In this document: one piece after another, positions 9,429 through 21,440 of the stretch
How the letters are laid out: the number at the start of each line of letters is the position of its first letter
Position numbering within the stretch: the stretch's first letter is position 1
NCBI RefSeq assembly: GCF_030445035.2
Contig: NC_080678.1
Span: 116,689,947 to 116,753,946, forward strand
Length of the DNA stretch: 64,000 bases
Reading direction: 5' to 3'
Source of the DNA: Dasypus novemcinctus
Lineage: Eukaryota > Chordata > Mammalia > Cingulata > Dasypodidae
Position numbers and translations under genes: made by a program
Notes under the pieces: model-generated
The model's input: only the letters and a program-made list of their open reading frames with translations
The model's database searches: none
What the model was told of the DNA's origin: nothing

Positions 9429-11767
9429 CTATAAAAAGAGAAAGAGCTTGTTACCCTGCTTAATAATTAAATTCATTTAACTCTAAGTCCATGATAAAGG
9501 CCCTCTACCAAAAGAAACAAAATACAAGTGTGTGAAGAATGATGTAAAAATGAAATTTATAATCACAACTCTTTACAGAAACAATTAAAACTAAAAATTA
9601 TGAACTGCAAATAATGTGTATCTTCTTCACAAGACTGTTAATCTTATCCTCTTGCTGAAAACTGTTAGTTTCTATAAGATCTCCGTGTTGATTTAAAACA
9701 ATAGATGTCAATTCTTTTCTTGGAACTCTAAAAGTTTTAATTCAAATTTAATTTCCCAATCTAGAGCAATAAATCTTTCTACTAATGGGTAACCATTGGT
9801 CATTTTCCAGAGGCTTTCCTTCCTATTCTCAAGTCTTATTTTTCCAGTGATAATGTAATCAGAACTTGGTCTTGAGATGAATGTGGGGTTTTTTCAATTG
9901 CACAGCAATTGTGTTTAAAATGGGTGCTTTGCTTCCAAATTAAGACCTAATACTTATTTTTGTGACATTTGCAATTAAACGTCCGTATTAACTTATACAC
10001 ACTGCATTTTTCATTGGGACAACATTCTATCATTCATATAAACACCTTTCAGTGGTATTTTTTAAATGAATCTTTAAGGTCCTTGTTTTATTTCTTTTCC
10101 TCAATTCTGTTGAAACGTGGTGACCATAAACTGAACGTGGTTCAGGCTGAGCCATTGTGATTTTCTTCCAACGTGGCCGAGGATTAGCAAAGACGAGGTA
10201 ACCGTATGGTGAGGCAGGCATGAGAAGCAGGGCTGGGACCCCACCAGGCAATGAGCAAACTCAAACCCGAGCAGGGTCAAGCAGGAGGCCCAGCCCCTCC
10301 TGAAGGCCAGGCCCCTCTGGCTTGGAGGCTGGTTTTCTCAGTCTCTGTTCCAAGAGCCAGTGGTTGTGAAGCAGTGACAAGGCCAAGACTTTACCTGCTT
10401 CGTATACAGGGATTCTACCAAAGATTTCCTTTGAACACTGCAAAAAAGGCTTAAAAGTTACCAGTGGAACTGCCCATCATCAAATTTGATCAAGGTAATT
10501 AAGAAGTTTTTCTGGGCTGGGACCCACAAGGTACAAATACTCTGCTCTCCTCACCTTCTGGGCATGTTCCAAGGTCGGCAAGGTCTGGGGACTTGCCCTG
10601 TCCAATGAAATGTGGACAGAAGCACAAGAGACACAGGGGAAACTTTACAAAGTCAGTGGGTGGTTTCCATGGAGATGGACCCCACGCAGAGCGCTTGCCA
10701 GCCCAGACATGGAGCCCAAGGGAAACTGAGCTCAAGGTGTCAAGGTGCAGGCTGTTTGTTCCTGCAGCTTAACCCGATTAGAGTGAAAGAAACCTCTGTT
10801 TTTTGAGGCCACATCTCAGCGATTTAGGCTTGTTCTCTGCAGGATAATCAGCCCATCCCAACTGGCACAGAAACATATCTCTATTGTTTTCAGCCACTGA
10901 AATTTCTGGAACTGCTTGTTTCTGTACCAAGATTCTCACTGAACACAGACTGCTCATAACCTACCTGGGGTCATAAGATAAACTTACAAAAAGTTAAACA
11001 ACATGACAAGAAAATTCCAGAGAGGCCACAAGGTTATTTATTCCTTTGAATTCTAAGAGTCTAGAGGGAAAAACAACCAAGGAAACCAGAGAAATGATAA
11101 AATGCGAGCTCGGTCTTAGGGGTCGGGGGGGGGGGGGGGGCGGGGAGAGGGAACTCTAGGCGGGTAAATACGGAGGGGGCCGGCAAGAAGAGAACATCGG
11201 AAGAGACTTGATCCCGGAAGGTCGGTCACTGAATCGACTCACAGACGAAGCAAACCAGGGGAAGTTTCGGAGCCCCGAGGCAGGCGCGGCGCGCGGGACG
11301 CACGAGGAGCAGCGCCTCCGCAGAGCCCGCCTCCACCCGGCCCGGGGTGCGGGGTGCCGAGCCCCAAGGAGGGGGAGGGGGAGAAGGGCGCGGCGGAAAC
11401 GGGGAGGGGGGGTGAAGGGGGAGGGAGGGTGGGGGGCGAGTGGCCAGAGGAGTAGGGCAAGGGGGGAGGAAAAAGTAGGCGGGCGACAGGGAGGGCGTGG
11501 CTGCGGGGAGTGGGCGTGGCCCGAGGAGGGAAGGCGTGGCTGCAGGGAGTGGGCGTGGCCTGGAAGATTGGGGCGCAGCTCGAATGGGGCGTGGCCGGAA
11601 GAGAGGCCTGGACACCGGGGCCGCGGCGGGGTAGAGCGTCGGTCTTCCGCCTCCTGGCGCCCGGCCCGCTCCCTGAGGCACGCGAGGACCTCAGGGCGAA
11701 AACCCTGCCCTGGCATGTCGGCCTCTCGCGGGCCCCGCCGCCCCGTTCGCCCGACAGGGAGACCTAC
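9429..11767 (-). other. Probable PRMT2 intron 1
   Basis: Mostly unique sequence with no open frame of note. It runs between a strong donor at 11766-11767 (GAG|GTAGGT on the - strand) and the acceptor at 9429-9430. No SINE or LTR is seen in it, in contrast to the neighbouring DNA. Confidence 0.45.
11493..11595 (+). promoter_or_regulatory. Cluster of five GGCGTGG (KLF/SP-type) boxes
   Basis: GGCGTGGC occurs near 11494, 11513, 11533, 11552 and 11588. Two of the intervals form a 39-bp tandem duplication (11494-11532 against 11533-11571). Such CACCC/GC-box variants are bound by SP/KLF factors. Confidence 0.55.
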
Positions 11768-11870
11768 CTCGCCGGGTTGCTCCTCTGAGTCACACCGCCG
11801 GGTAGGAAGGAGTACGGGGTAGACCCGAGCCGCGGCCCCGCCCTCCGCCTGCGCAGGCGCAGTACATGCA
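11768..11870 (-). other. PRMT2: Probable non-coding exon 1 of PRMT2
   Basis: On the - strand a GC-rich segment just downstream of the NRF1-like palindrome ends in CCCGGCGAG followed by a strong donor GTAGGT. The 5' limit is estimated, as the start site cannot be read directly. It would splice to the exon whose acceptor is at 9429-9430. An alternative weaker donor (GTGAGT, near 11239) also exists. Confidence 0.4.
11850..11861. promoter_or_regulatory. NRF1-like palindrome
   Basis: TGCGCAGGCGCA closely fits the GCGC-rich NRF1 site typical of TATA-less housekeeping promoters. Confidence 0.55.
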
Positions 11871-12002
11871 GTCCGTCGCGGAGACGTCGCGGCGCTGGCG
11901 CACTCCTCGAGTCCCGCCCCCTCGGCCCTCGGCCCCGCCCACCTCCGCGGTCTCGGGCGCGCTCGTGGGGTCCCGAACGGGCGTGGTGGGGATCGCGGGG
12001 AG

Positions 12003-12008
12003 TATAAA
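12003..12008 (+). promoter_or_regulatory. TATA box on the + strand in the CpG island
   Basis: TATAAA followed by ATGGGGCGGGGG. Transcription would start near 12030 and run away from PRMT2. No coding exon is evident downstream; a non-coding divergent transcript is possible. Confidence 0.4.
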
Positions 12009-12599
12009 TGGGGCGGGGGCATCGGGGAGCCTCTTGCTGTCCTTTAGGCCGCCCGCGCGCCTTTCTCTCCGCCTGGCCATCGGAAGTAAAGTGGCTACGT
12101 GTGTTCAGCCAAGGGGAAGTTTGAGATTAAAATAAAGAAGGCCACGTCCGCGCCCGTTATGGTGTGGAAGGGGGCGTCCTGAGGTCCCCAAAGGGCAACA
12201 AAAAGAGCTGCCTCGACCGCGGCGGAGACGCTTCCGCGGGGCTGAGCAGGGATCTCTGCTGCGGGACGAGGAGGCGGGGGCTGGCACGTGGGTCGGGAAG
12301 GAGAAGCGCCTCCGAGGGCGAGGCCACAACCTGGGCAGAGCGCAAGGCAGAGGGACCCCGGCCCACTCCAGAGAGGACTCGCAGCGGGTCCACCCTCAGG
12401 CTCTGCCAGGTGTCCAGGGGGTCGGGTGGGAAGCCAAGGAGCTAGGCCGAGACGTCCACGAGGCAGAAGTCGTCTGCCCTTGAGTCTTGGAAGACTGACC
12501 AGGCTCTGGCCGCACGTGGGCTGAGTCCCCCGTGGGCTGAGTCCCCAGGAGCCCCTCAGTGCCCCAAGGGGGCGGCCTCACTGGAGAAGATACCATTTG

Positions 12600-12902
12600 A
12601 AACATTGCTACACCTGTAAGAGGCAGAAAATGTGAGCCACAATAGAGAGGAACAACAGAAGTTAGCGACAAGGACCTTAAAATTAGGAAAACTGACAAGT
12701 TAGAATCTTTAAGGAAAAGTTGGACAAAAAGGATAAAATGGAAAATTTACATAGAATGTTGGGATATATATTTTTTAATCAAGTGAACAATCTACGACTG
12801 AAAAGTAATACAATGTCTAAAAGGACAAACACATTGGATGACTTTAACAGCAGGCTAGACCTGGCAGGAGGAGCAATGAACCCCAAACGTGAAGAATTTA
12901 TT
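12600..12902 (+). mobile_element. Old L1/HAL1 ORF1-like fragment
   Basis: A-rich degenerate coiled-coil-like coding remnants, with similarity continuing after the Tigger element. Probably one old element split by it. Confidence 0.4.
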
Positions 12903-12904
12903 TA

Positions 12905-13231
12905 CAGGCACACCTCGGAGATGCTGTGGGTTCTGTTCCAGACCACTACAATAAAGTGAATATCTCAGTGAGTCACAAATTTTTTGATTTCCCAGTGCAT
13001 GTGAAAATTACGTTTATACTGTACTGTAGTATTTTAAGTGCAATAGCATTTATGTCTACATATATATCTGTATATATAGACATAATTAAAATGAGACATG
13101 AGATAAGGAGACACTATTGGAAAAATGGCACTGATAGACTTGCTTGACTAAGGGTTGCTACAAACCTTCAATTTGTAATAAATGCAATATCTGTAAAGCA
13201 CAAAAAAATGCAATAAAACGAGGTAGGCTCG
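12905..13231. mobile_element. Tigger-type MITE (internally deleted mariner-like transposon)
   Basis: The element starts CAGGCACACCTCGGAGAT and ends with the inverted counterpart (...AACGAGGTAGGCTCG), and is flanked by TA dinucleotides (12903-12904 and 13232-13233). Both ends match the Tigger1 terminal regions, while the transposase interior is absent (327 bp remain). Confidence 0.85.
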
Positions 13232-13239
13232 TATCTGAC

Positions 13240-14574
13240 CTGTAGCACTGAGATAAAAGGAACAGTAAAATGAATAGTGTAAGAGATTATGTAAGAAATA
13301 ATCAGAAAGCTTAATGTATGAGTTATTGGAGATGTGAAAAGAGAAAGAGTGATTGGAGTACAAGGAATAGCTGAAGAGAAAATAGATGAGAATTTTTCTA
13401 AGCTCAGTAAAATCTAAGAATTTATACAAAGAAAACCACACATAGTCACATCATAGTAAAACTAAAATGTTCTTTTGGTAATTGTAACAAATCCACTGCT
13501 AACGCAAGATGTTAATATGGGAACTCTGTTTTATACATGATTTTTCTGTAAACCTACAACTTCTCTAATTAAAACAAACAAACAAAACGCTTGCTGCCCT
13601 TTGTTTCAATGAAGTTGAGTTCTACCCTCTCTTCCCTGGAAGGGAAGGTACGAATAAATTCATCTTTGCCTGCTTAAAATTAAAAAGTCAATGAGAATAT
13701 TGTAAAAGCAGTCAAAAGTAAAGGATACATTACTTTTATTTTTTAACTTATTTTGTTTTTATTTTTTATCTTTTTTGTTGTTTACTTTTGTTTTTCCTCA
13801 TTTTTTTACTTTTTTTTTACCTTTTTCTTTTGTTTTTTTATCTTTTTTTAACTTTTTTTTTTTTTTATCATTGGGATACATCACTTTTCAAAAGCAGCAA
13901 GACCACTGTCTGGTTTGGCAGCAGTTATGTAAACCAGAAGATAATTAAATTATACCTTTGAAGCATTAAAAAAAACTACCCTTCTATAAATCTAAACTGA
14001 ATAAAAGTATCCACCACAAATGAAGGCAAAGTAAATTCATTTTCAGATAAGTCAGAGAATCTGACACCAGCAAATGGCACTTAAGAATAGCTGAAAAGTC
14101 CTTTCACCTGAAGTAAAATAATCTCCAATGGAAGGACAAAATTGCAGGAAGGAAAGAGTACTAGAATGCATAAGCAAATGGATAAATGGTTTTAAAGTTT
14201 TTGCTTAAAGCAGCAATAATAATGACTTGTGGGCTGTACAGCATGTAGAGGTCTTGCCTTGACAACAGCAGTGCAAAGGGCAAGAGGGGAGTAAATGAGT
14301 TAAACTATTGTAAGGTGCTGTACCCTTATTAGGACACAGTAAAAGTGTTGTACTTGCATCAGGGAGAAGCAAATAGGCCAAGGGAGCATACTGAAATCTC
14401 CAAGGTAACAATAAAAATGCAGTGGCAAAAAACTACAAACAAAATAGACTGAAATAATAAAACCTCTTGGATTAATACAAAAGGCAGTAAAGGAAAACTC
14501 AAGAAACAGAATGGATAGGACAAATGGAAAACAAGTAGCAAGATGGTGTAATTAAACCCAACTATAATTTTTTT
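13240..14574 (+). mobile_element. Old degenerate L1-like region with T-rich insert
   Basis: A-rich sense L1-like remnants (13240-13480 and about 14030-14570) around a low-complexity T-rich tract. No open frame is seen. Confidence 0.4.
13735..13870 (-). repeat. T-rich low-complexity tract
   Basis: About 135 bp made almost only of T with scattered A, G and C, resembling an expanded and decayed poly-A tail of a - strand retroposon. Confidence 0.7.
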
Positions 14575-14862
14575 AAACAAGTCAATTTTATTGATACATA
14601 TTAACAAAGCATACAATTCATCCAAAGTGTACAATCAATGGTATTTGGTATAATCACATAGTTGTTCATTCGTCACTTGAATCATTATTAAAACATTTTC
14701 ATTATTTCAGTAATAATAAACTAAAAACAGACACACAGGAAAATTCTTCACTTCTCAATCTCTCTATTCTTCCCCTGCTCTACAGAGCTGCTATTTCTGG
14801 CTATTCTTGCACAATTTATTTATTTGTTTATTAAGTAGTTTGATTGAGATATATTTACATAC

Positions 14863-15369
14863 TGTAGCAGTTTGATAAGGTTATGAATTTCAAAATAGAT
14901 ATTGGATTATGTTTGTAATCTGATCTGTGCCTGGGCATAATTAAGTTATGATTAGGGCTTTGAGCCACGTCATTAGGGCCTTAAGTCCCTTGGTGGGTGG
15001 GGACTCACAGATAAAACACATGGTAAAGGACGAAGTTGAGGATTTTTGATGTTGGAGTTTGATGTTGAAGTCTTAAGCTGGAGCCCAGAGAAGTAAGCAC
15101 ATAGAGGAAAAAGAAACAAGCCCTGGGAAGAGAGGAACCCTGAGCCCAGGAAGAAGCAAGACCCAGGAAGGGAGGAACCCAGGAAGCCTGAACCCTTGCA
15201 GACATCGGCAGCCATCTTGCTCCAACACGTGAAAATGGACTTTGGTGAGGGAAGTAACGTATGCTTTATGGCCTGGTATCTGTAAGCTCCTACCCCAAAT
15301 AAATACCCTTTATAACAGGCAGTAGATTTCTGGTATTTTGCATCAGCACCCCTTTGGCTGACTAATACA
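14863..15369 (+). mobile_element. Solo LTR of the TGTAGCAG...AATACA family, copy 2
   Basis: Starts TGTAGCAGTTTGAT and ends TGACTAATACA, with a perfect 5-bp target duplication CATAC at 14858-14862 and 15370-15374. It contains a GATAAAA box and AATAAATACCC near the 3' end. It is nested in L1. Confidence 0.88.
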
Positions 15370-16078
15370 CATACAATACAATCTATCCAAAGTGTATGAT
15401 CAATGGCTTTTAGTATAATCACAATGCGGTGCATACATCACCACAAAAAAATTTAGAAAAATTTCATTACTCCAAAAAGAAAAATTCCACACCCCTTAGC
15501 AGGCCTTCCCCAACCCTACATAACCCTTAATCTAATTTCATCTTTATAAATCGATTTATATCTATATTTTATAAGATGGAATCATACAATATATATAGTA
15601 CTTTGTGTCTGGTTTCTTTCACCTAGCATAATTTTTTGTCCCATATTAACATCTTGTAGTATAAACATACATTTCTTCAGTTTCAAAGAAAGATGGTCTT
15701 ACATATACAATTTAACCCATGTGCATATATCACATGAGGGTAACTAGCAGTATACACCCAGTAGTGGTATTGCAGGGTCACATAGCAAATTTATATTCAA
15801 CTTCTTAGGAACAGCCAAACAGTCCTCCACAGTGGGTGTGCCATTCTATATTCCCACCAATAGTGAATAAGTGTTCCTATCTCTTCATAGCCTCTCTAAC
15901 ACTTATAGTTCCTTCTTTTTAATAGTGGCCATTCTGACAGGTGTGAAATGATGCCTCATTGTAGCTTTGATTTGCATTTCCCTAATCATTAGTGATGTTG
16001 AACATTTTTTCATGTGTTTTTTCACCATTTGTATTTCTTCTTTGGACAAATGTCTGTTCAAGTCTTTTGCCCATTTTT

Positions 16079-16727
16079 AAAATTTATTTAATTTATTGAT
16101 GTATATCACTCATACATAAACATAAATGAACAATAAGTGTATAGTTAATAGTTGTGAACTTACAAAACAAACATATATAGCATCATACAGGACTCTCATA
16201 ACTCACCCTACCTTCAATACCTTGCATTGTTGTTAAAACTTTTTAACTAATGATTAAAGAGCTTTGTCAAAATATTACTACTAACCAAAGTATTTTCCCC
16301 CAACCAACCCTATTATTATTATCTTTATATCATTTATTTATATGTGAATACACATAAACAATAAGTATAGTAAAAGTTGTGAACTTACAAAGCAAATATG
16401 CATATCATCATACAGGGGTCCCATACATCAACTCTCCACCAACACCTTGGGTTGTCGTGAGATGTTTGTTACAAATTATGAAAGAATATTATCAAAATCT
16501 TACTACTAATTATAGTCCTTATCTTACATTTGGTGTGTTTTTTCCCCAACCTACCCTATTAATATTTTCAAGTATATTTTTTATGACAGAAGTTGTAAAC
16601 TTATAAAACAATCATGCACATGTGCAGAATTCTCAAACAACACCCCTCTATCAACATACCACACTGTGGTGGAACATTTGTTATAGATAATATCATCTGA
16701 TTGTTACCACATCCATAGTGGACATTT
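16079..16727 (-). mobile_element. 5'-truncated L1 3' UTR insertion with three related sub-repeats
   Basis: Flanked by a 17-bp duplication GTCTTTTGCCCATTTTT (16062-16078 and 16728-16744), with a T-rich end on the left as expected for a - strand retroposon. Inside, three diverged copies of a roughly 200-bp unit begin GTTGTGAACTTACAAAAC-like (near 16142, 16375 and 16585). Confidence 0.75.
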
Positions 16728-19700
16728 GTCTTTTGCCCATTTTTTAATTGGGTCCTTTTTATTGTTGAGCTGTAGTACCTTTTTATATATCATTGCTATT
16801 AAACCCTTATCAGTAATGTGATTTCCAAATATTTCTCCCATTGAGTCTGCTGTCTTATCATCCTTTTGGCAAAGTCCTTTGTGGTGCAGAAGTGTTTAAT
16901 TTTGAGGCGGTCCCATTTATTTTTTCTTCTGTTGCACATGCTTAGGGCATAAGATCCAAGAAACCATGACCTATCATGAGGTCTTTAAGATGTTTCCCTA
17001 CATTTTCTTCTAGTATTTATGTCCTGGCTTTTATATTTACGTCTTTGATCCATTTTGAGTTGATTTTTGTAGGGGGAGTGAAATAGGGGTTCTCTTTCAC
17101 TCTTTTGGTTATGTATATCCAGTTCTCCCAGCACCATTTGTTGAAGAGACTGTTTTGTCCCAATAACATGAATTTGGTTCTTTTATCAAAAACCAGTTGG
17201 CTATAGAAGTGAGGATTTATTTCCAGACTTTTAATTATATTCCATTCATCAATGTGTCAATCTTTATGCCAATGCCATGCTGTTTTGATCATTGTAGCTT
17301 TGTAATGTGTTTCAAGTTCAGGCAGTGAAATTCCTCCCACATTGCTCTTCATTTTTAGAATGATTTTGACTATTCAGGTGTACTTTCCCTTCCAAATGAA
17401 TTTGTTAATTGCCTTTTCTATTTCTGTAAGGTAGGCTTTTGGAATTTTTATTGGTATTGCATTGAATCTATAATCAGTTGGGCAGGGTGGACACCTTCAT
17501 GATATTTAGTCTTCCAGTCCATGAACACGGAATGTCTTTCCATTTGTTTAGGTCTTCGGTGATTTCTTTCAGCATTTTTTGGTAATTTTCTGCATATAGG
17601 TCCTGTATTTATTCGGTTAAATTGATTTGTAGGTATTTGAGTCTTTTGTTGCTATTATAAATGGAATTTTCCCCTGATTTCATCCTCAGATTGTTCAATA
17701 CTAGAGTAGAGAAACATTACTGATTTTTATGTGTTGATCTTGTATCCTCCCACTTTCCTGAACTAGTTTTTTTTTTTTTAACTCAAGTAGTTTTGTCACA
17801 GGCATTTCAGAATTTTCTAAATATCAGATCATGCATTCTGCAAATAGAGTTTTACTTCCTCTTTTCCTATTTGGATGAGTTTTCTTTCTTTTTTTCTTGT
17901 CTAATTGCTTTAGCTAGAACTTCTAGAACAGTGTTAAATAATGATGGTGACAGTGGGCATCTTTGCCTTATTCCCAATCTTAGAGGGAAAACTTTCATCC
18001 TTTCCCCATTGATTATAATGTTGGCTGTGGGTTTTTCATATATACCTTTTATGATATTGAGGAATTTTCCTTCTATTCCTATCTTTCAAAGTGTTTTTAT
18101 CAAGAAAGGGTACTGGATTTTGTTGAATGCCTTTTCTGCATCAATCAAGGTGACCATGGGGTTTTTTCCTTCAATTTGTTAGTGTGGTATATTATGTTAA
18201 TTGATTTTCTTATATTGAACCACCTTGCATATTAGGAATAAATCCCACTTGGTTGTAGTGTTTAAGTCTTTTGATATGTGGTTTGATTTGATTTGCAAGT
18301 ATTTTGCTGAGAATTTTTCATGTATGTTCACTAGAGAGATTGGTCTGTAATTTTCCTTTCTTGCAGTGTCTTTATCTGGCTTTGTATTAGAGTGATGTTG
18401 GCTTCATAAAATATGTTGGGTAATTTTTCCCTCCTTTCAACTTTTTGGAAGAGTTTAAACAGGATTGGTGTTAATGCTTCTGGACATGCTTGGTAGAATC
18501 ACCTGTGAAGCTATCTGATCCTGGACTTTTTCTTTGTTGGGAGATTTTCGATGAATGCTTCAATCTCTTTAAATGTGATTGCTTTGTTAAGTTCTTATAT
18601 TTCTTGTAGTGTTAGTATCAGTTGTTTGTGCATTTCTAGGAATTTGGCCATTTCGTCTAGGTAGACTACTTTGTTGGTATACAGTTTCTCATAGTATCCT
18701 ATTATGATCCTTTTTATTTCTGTGGGGTCAGTTGTAACTTCCCTCCTTTCATTTCTGATTGTATTTATTTTCATCTTCTCTCTCTTTTTTTTTTTTCTTA
18801 ATCTAGCTAGGGGTTTATCAATTTTATTTATCTTCTCAAAGAACCAGCTTTTGGTTTTGTTGGCTTTCTTGACTTTTTTTCTCAATTTCATTTACTTCTG
18901 TTCTTAACCTTTATTATTATTTTTTTCTCCTGGCTTTGGGAATGGTATGCTGTTGTTTTTCTAGTTTCTCCAGCTGTTTAGTTAGTTAGGTCTTTGGTTT
19001 TAGCTATTTCTTCTTTTTTAATATTTTAATATAGGCATTTAAAGCTATAAATTTCCCTCTCAGGACTGCCTTTGCTGTATCCCATAAGTTTTGATATGTT
19101 GTATTCTTGTTTCCATTTGTCTCAATATATTTACTCTCTTAACTTGCAATTTCTTCTTTGACCCACTGATTTTTTTTCGAGGTGTGTTGTTTAGCCTCCA
19201 CACATTTAAGAATTTACCTTTTTCCTGTCTATTATTGATTCCCAGTTTCATTCCATTATTATCGGAGAAGGTGCTTTGCATAATTTAAATCTTTTAATAT
19301 TTATTAGATCTACCTTGTGACCTAACATATGGCCTATCCTGGAGAAAGCTCTATGGGCACTTGAGAAGAATGTATAGCCCACTGAGTTTGGATGCAACAT
19401 TCTGTATGTGTCTGTTAGGTCTAACCATTTATTATTGTTCGAGTTCTCTGTTTCCTTGTTGATCTTCTGTCTAGTCATTCTATGTAATGTGTGAGTGGTG
19501 TGTTGAAGTTTCCAACTATTATTGCAGAGATGTCTGTTTCTCCAGTTTTTGCCAGAATTTACCTCATGTATTTTGGGACACCCTGATTGGGTGCATAGAT
19601 GTTTATGACTGTTATTTCTTCCTGGTGGATTCTCTCTCTTATTAATATATAAAGGTCTTCTGTATCTCTTGTAACCTTTTTCATTTAAAGTCTATTTTGT

Positions 19701-20718
19701 CCTATATTAGTATAGCTACCTCTGCTCTTTTTTGGTTACTATTTGTGTGGCATGTCTTTTTCCAACCTTTCACTTTCAGCTGGTTTGTATCCCTGGGTCT
19801 AAGGTGAGTTTCTTATAAACAGCATATGGATATCTCATATTTTCTATCCATTCTGTCAGCCTATTATCTTTTGAATGGGGAGTTTAGATGATTCACATTC
19901 AATGATATTACTGTAAATGCATTATTTAGTTCCACCATTTTATCCTTTGATTTTCATATATCAAATCTTATTTTTATCTGTCATTTTACTCTTTTGGTTT
20001 TACTGTACTTTCTGCTATTCTTTTGCTATAGTCTTCTCCAAGCCTCTCTCTCTCCTGTCTTTTTCTTTCAGGCTATAAGGCATCTTTTCATATCTCCTGG
20101 AAATGTGGATTTCTTTATTACAAATGCTCTTAGTTTCGGTTTGTGAATATTTTAAACTCACCTTCATATTTGAAGGACAATTTTGCTGGATAGAGGATTC
20201 TTGGCTGGCAGTTTTTCTCTTTCAGTATCCTAATTTTATCATACCACTGTTTTCTCACCTCCATGGTTCTGAAGAGATATCTACACTAAATCTTGCTGGG
20301 CATCCCTTGTATGTGATTGTTTGCTTCTCCCTTGCTGCTCTGAGAATTTTCTCTTTTTCTTTGACATTTGACGTTCTGAGTAGTATGCGTCTTGGAGTAG
20401 GTCTATTTTGCATTTATTCTGATTGGGGTATGCTGCGCTTCTTGGGTATGTAAGTTCATTTCTTTCATGAGAGTTGGGAAAATTTAAGCCTTTATTTCCT
20501 CCAATACTCTTTTGGTCCCTTTTCCCTTCCGTTCTCCTTCTGGAACTGCCATGACATATATGTTCTTGCATTTCATGTTATCATTCATCTCCCCGAGCCC
20601 CTGTTTGAATTTTTTTTCGATTCTTTTCTCTTTCTGTTATCTCTTCTATTTCAGCTGTTCTCCCTTATGTATCACTTATTCTTTCTTCAATCATTTTGAG
20701 TCTGCTTTTGTATGCCTA

Positions 20719-21337
20719 TGTACTAGTCAGCAAAAGGGGTGCAGATGCAAAATACCACAAATCTGTTGGCTTTTATAAAGGGTATTTATTTGGGGTAGAA
20801 GCTTACAGTTACCAGTCCGTAAAGTGTAAATTAATTCCTTCACCAAAGTCTGTTGCCACATGTTGGAGCAAGATGGCTGCCTATGTCTGTGAGGTTTCAG
20901 CCTTCCTCTTCCTCTTAAGGCTCTGTGGTCCCCACTTCTTCCAATATTGGCTGTAGGCTGGGATAAGTCTCATCTCTCTCCCAGGGCTCATTCCTGTCTG
21001 GGCTCAGCTGCTCTCTTCTCTCCACAAGGTCAGCTGTAAACTCTCAGGCTCTCTCTCTTCCCAGGGCTTCTACCATATCTATGGAGCCATCTCTATTCCT
21101 CTTTGTTCTTCTCCTGTATTTACTTTCTGGGGTTCCAGTATCCAAAAACTCCAACTCCTTCCTCTGCCATGTGGGGCCCAATGACATAACCCAATCAAAG
21201 CCTTTATCATAATTTAATCAAGCAAAAGTGAAACCTCTGAATCCAGTACAATCTGATATGCCCAGAAGAACAGAGCAGTCCACAAATATAATCCAATATC
21301 TATTTTTGGAATTCATAAATAATACCAAACTGCTATA
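20719..21337 (-). mobile_element. Solo LTR of the TGTAGCAG...AATACA family, copy 3
   Basis: Ends TGTACTAGTCAG and TGCTATA on the + strand, flanked by GCCTA and GCTTT (weak 5-bp duplication). L1 ORF1 sequence continues on both sides, confirming insertion. Confidence 0.78.
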
Positions 21338-21440
21338 GCTTTGTGTTTTTTATCTTGTCTATCATGTATTTCATTCCCCTGTGCTCTGTTACTTTTCTAT
21401 TCAGATTTTCAAATTCTTCTTTGTCCTTGCCTATTAAAGC

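Larger units (their letters stand above)
11110..12580. promoter_or_regulatory. CpG island, probable bidirectional PRMT2 promoter
   Basis: A sharp rise in G+C and CpG over about 1.4 kb within AT-rich surroundings. It holds G-runs, several GGGCGTGGC-type boxes, an NRF1-like palindrome (11850-11861), a GC box (11834-11846) and, on the + strand, a TATAAA box (12003-12008). It lies about 27 kb from the S100B promoter, similar to the human PRMT2-S100B spacing. Confidence 0.75.
14575..21440 (-). mobile_element. Near full-length L1, antisense, with nested insertions
   Basis: The 3' UTR is at 14575-14862 and about 15370-15700. ORF2 occupies about 15700-19950; the 98-codon frame at 18595-18891 is typical RT-domain N-terminal sequence. 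ORF1 lies about 20000-20718 and continues at 21338-21440. Later insertions are an LTR (14863-15369), an L1 3' UTR piece (16079-16727) and an LTR (20719-21337). Frames are broken throughout. Confidence 0.8.

Noticed and set aside
11156..12022. 288-codon - strand frame in the CpG island
   Set aside because: Pro/Arg-rich translation of GC-rich promoter DNA, crossing the probable PRMT2 exon 1 and donor.
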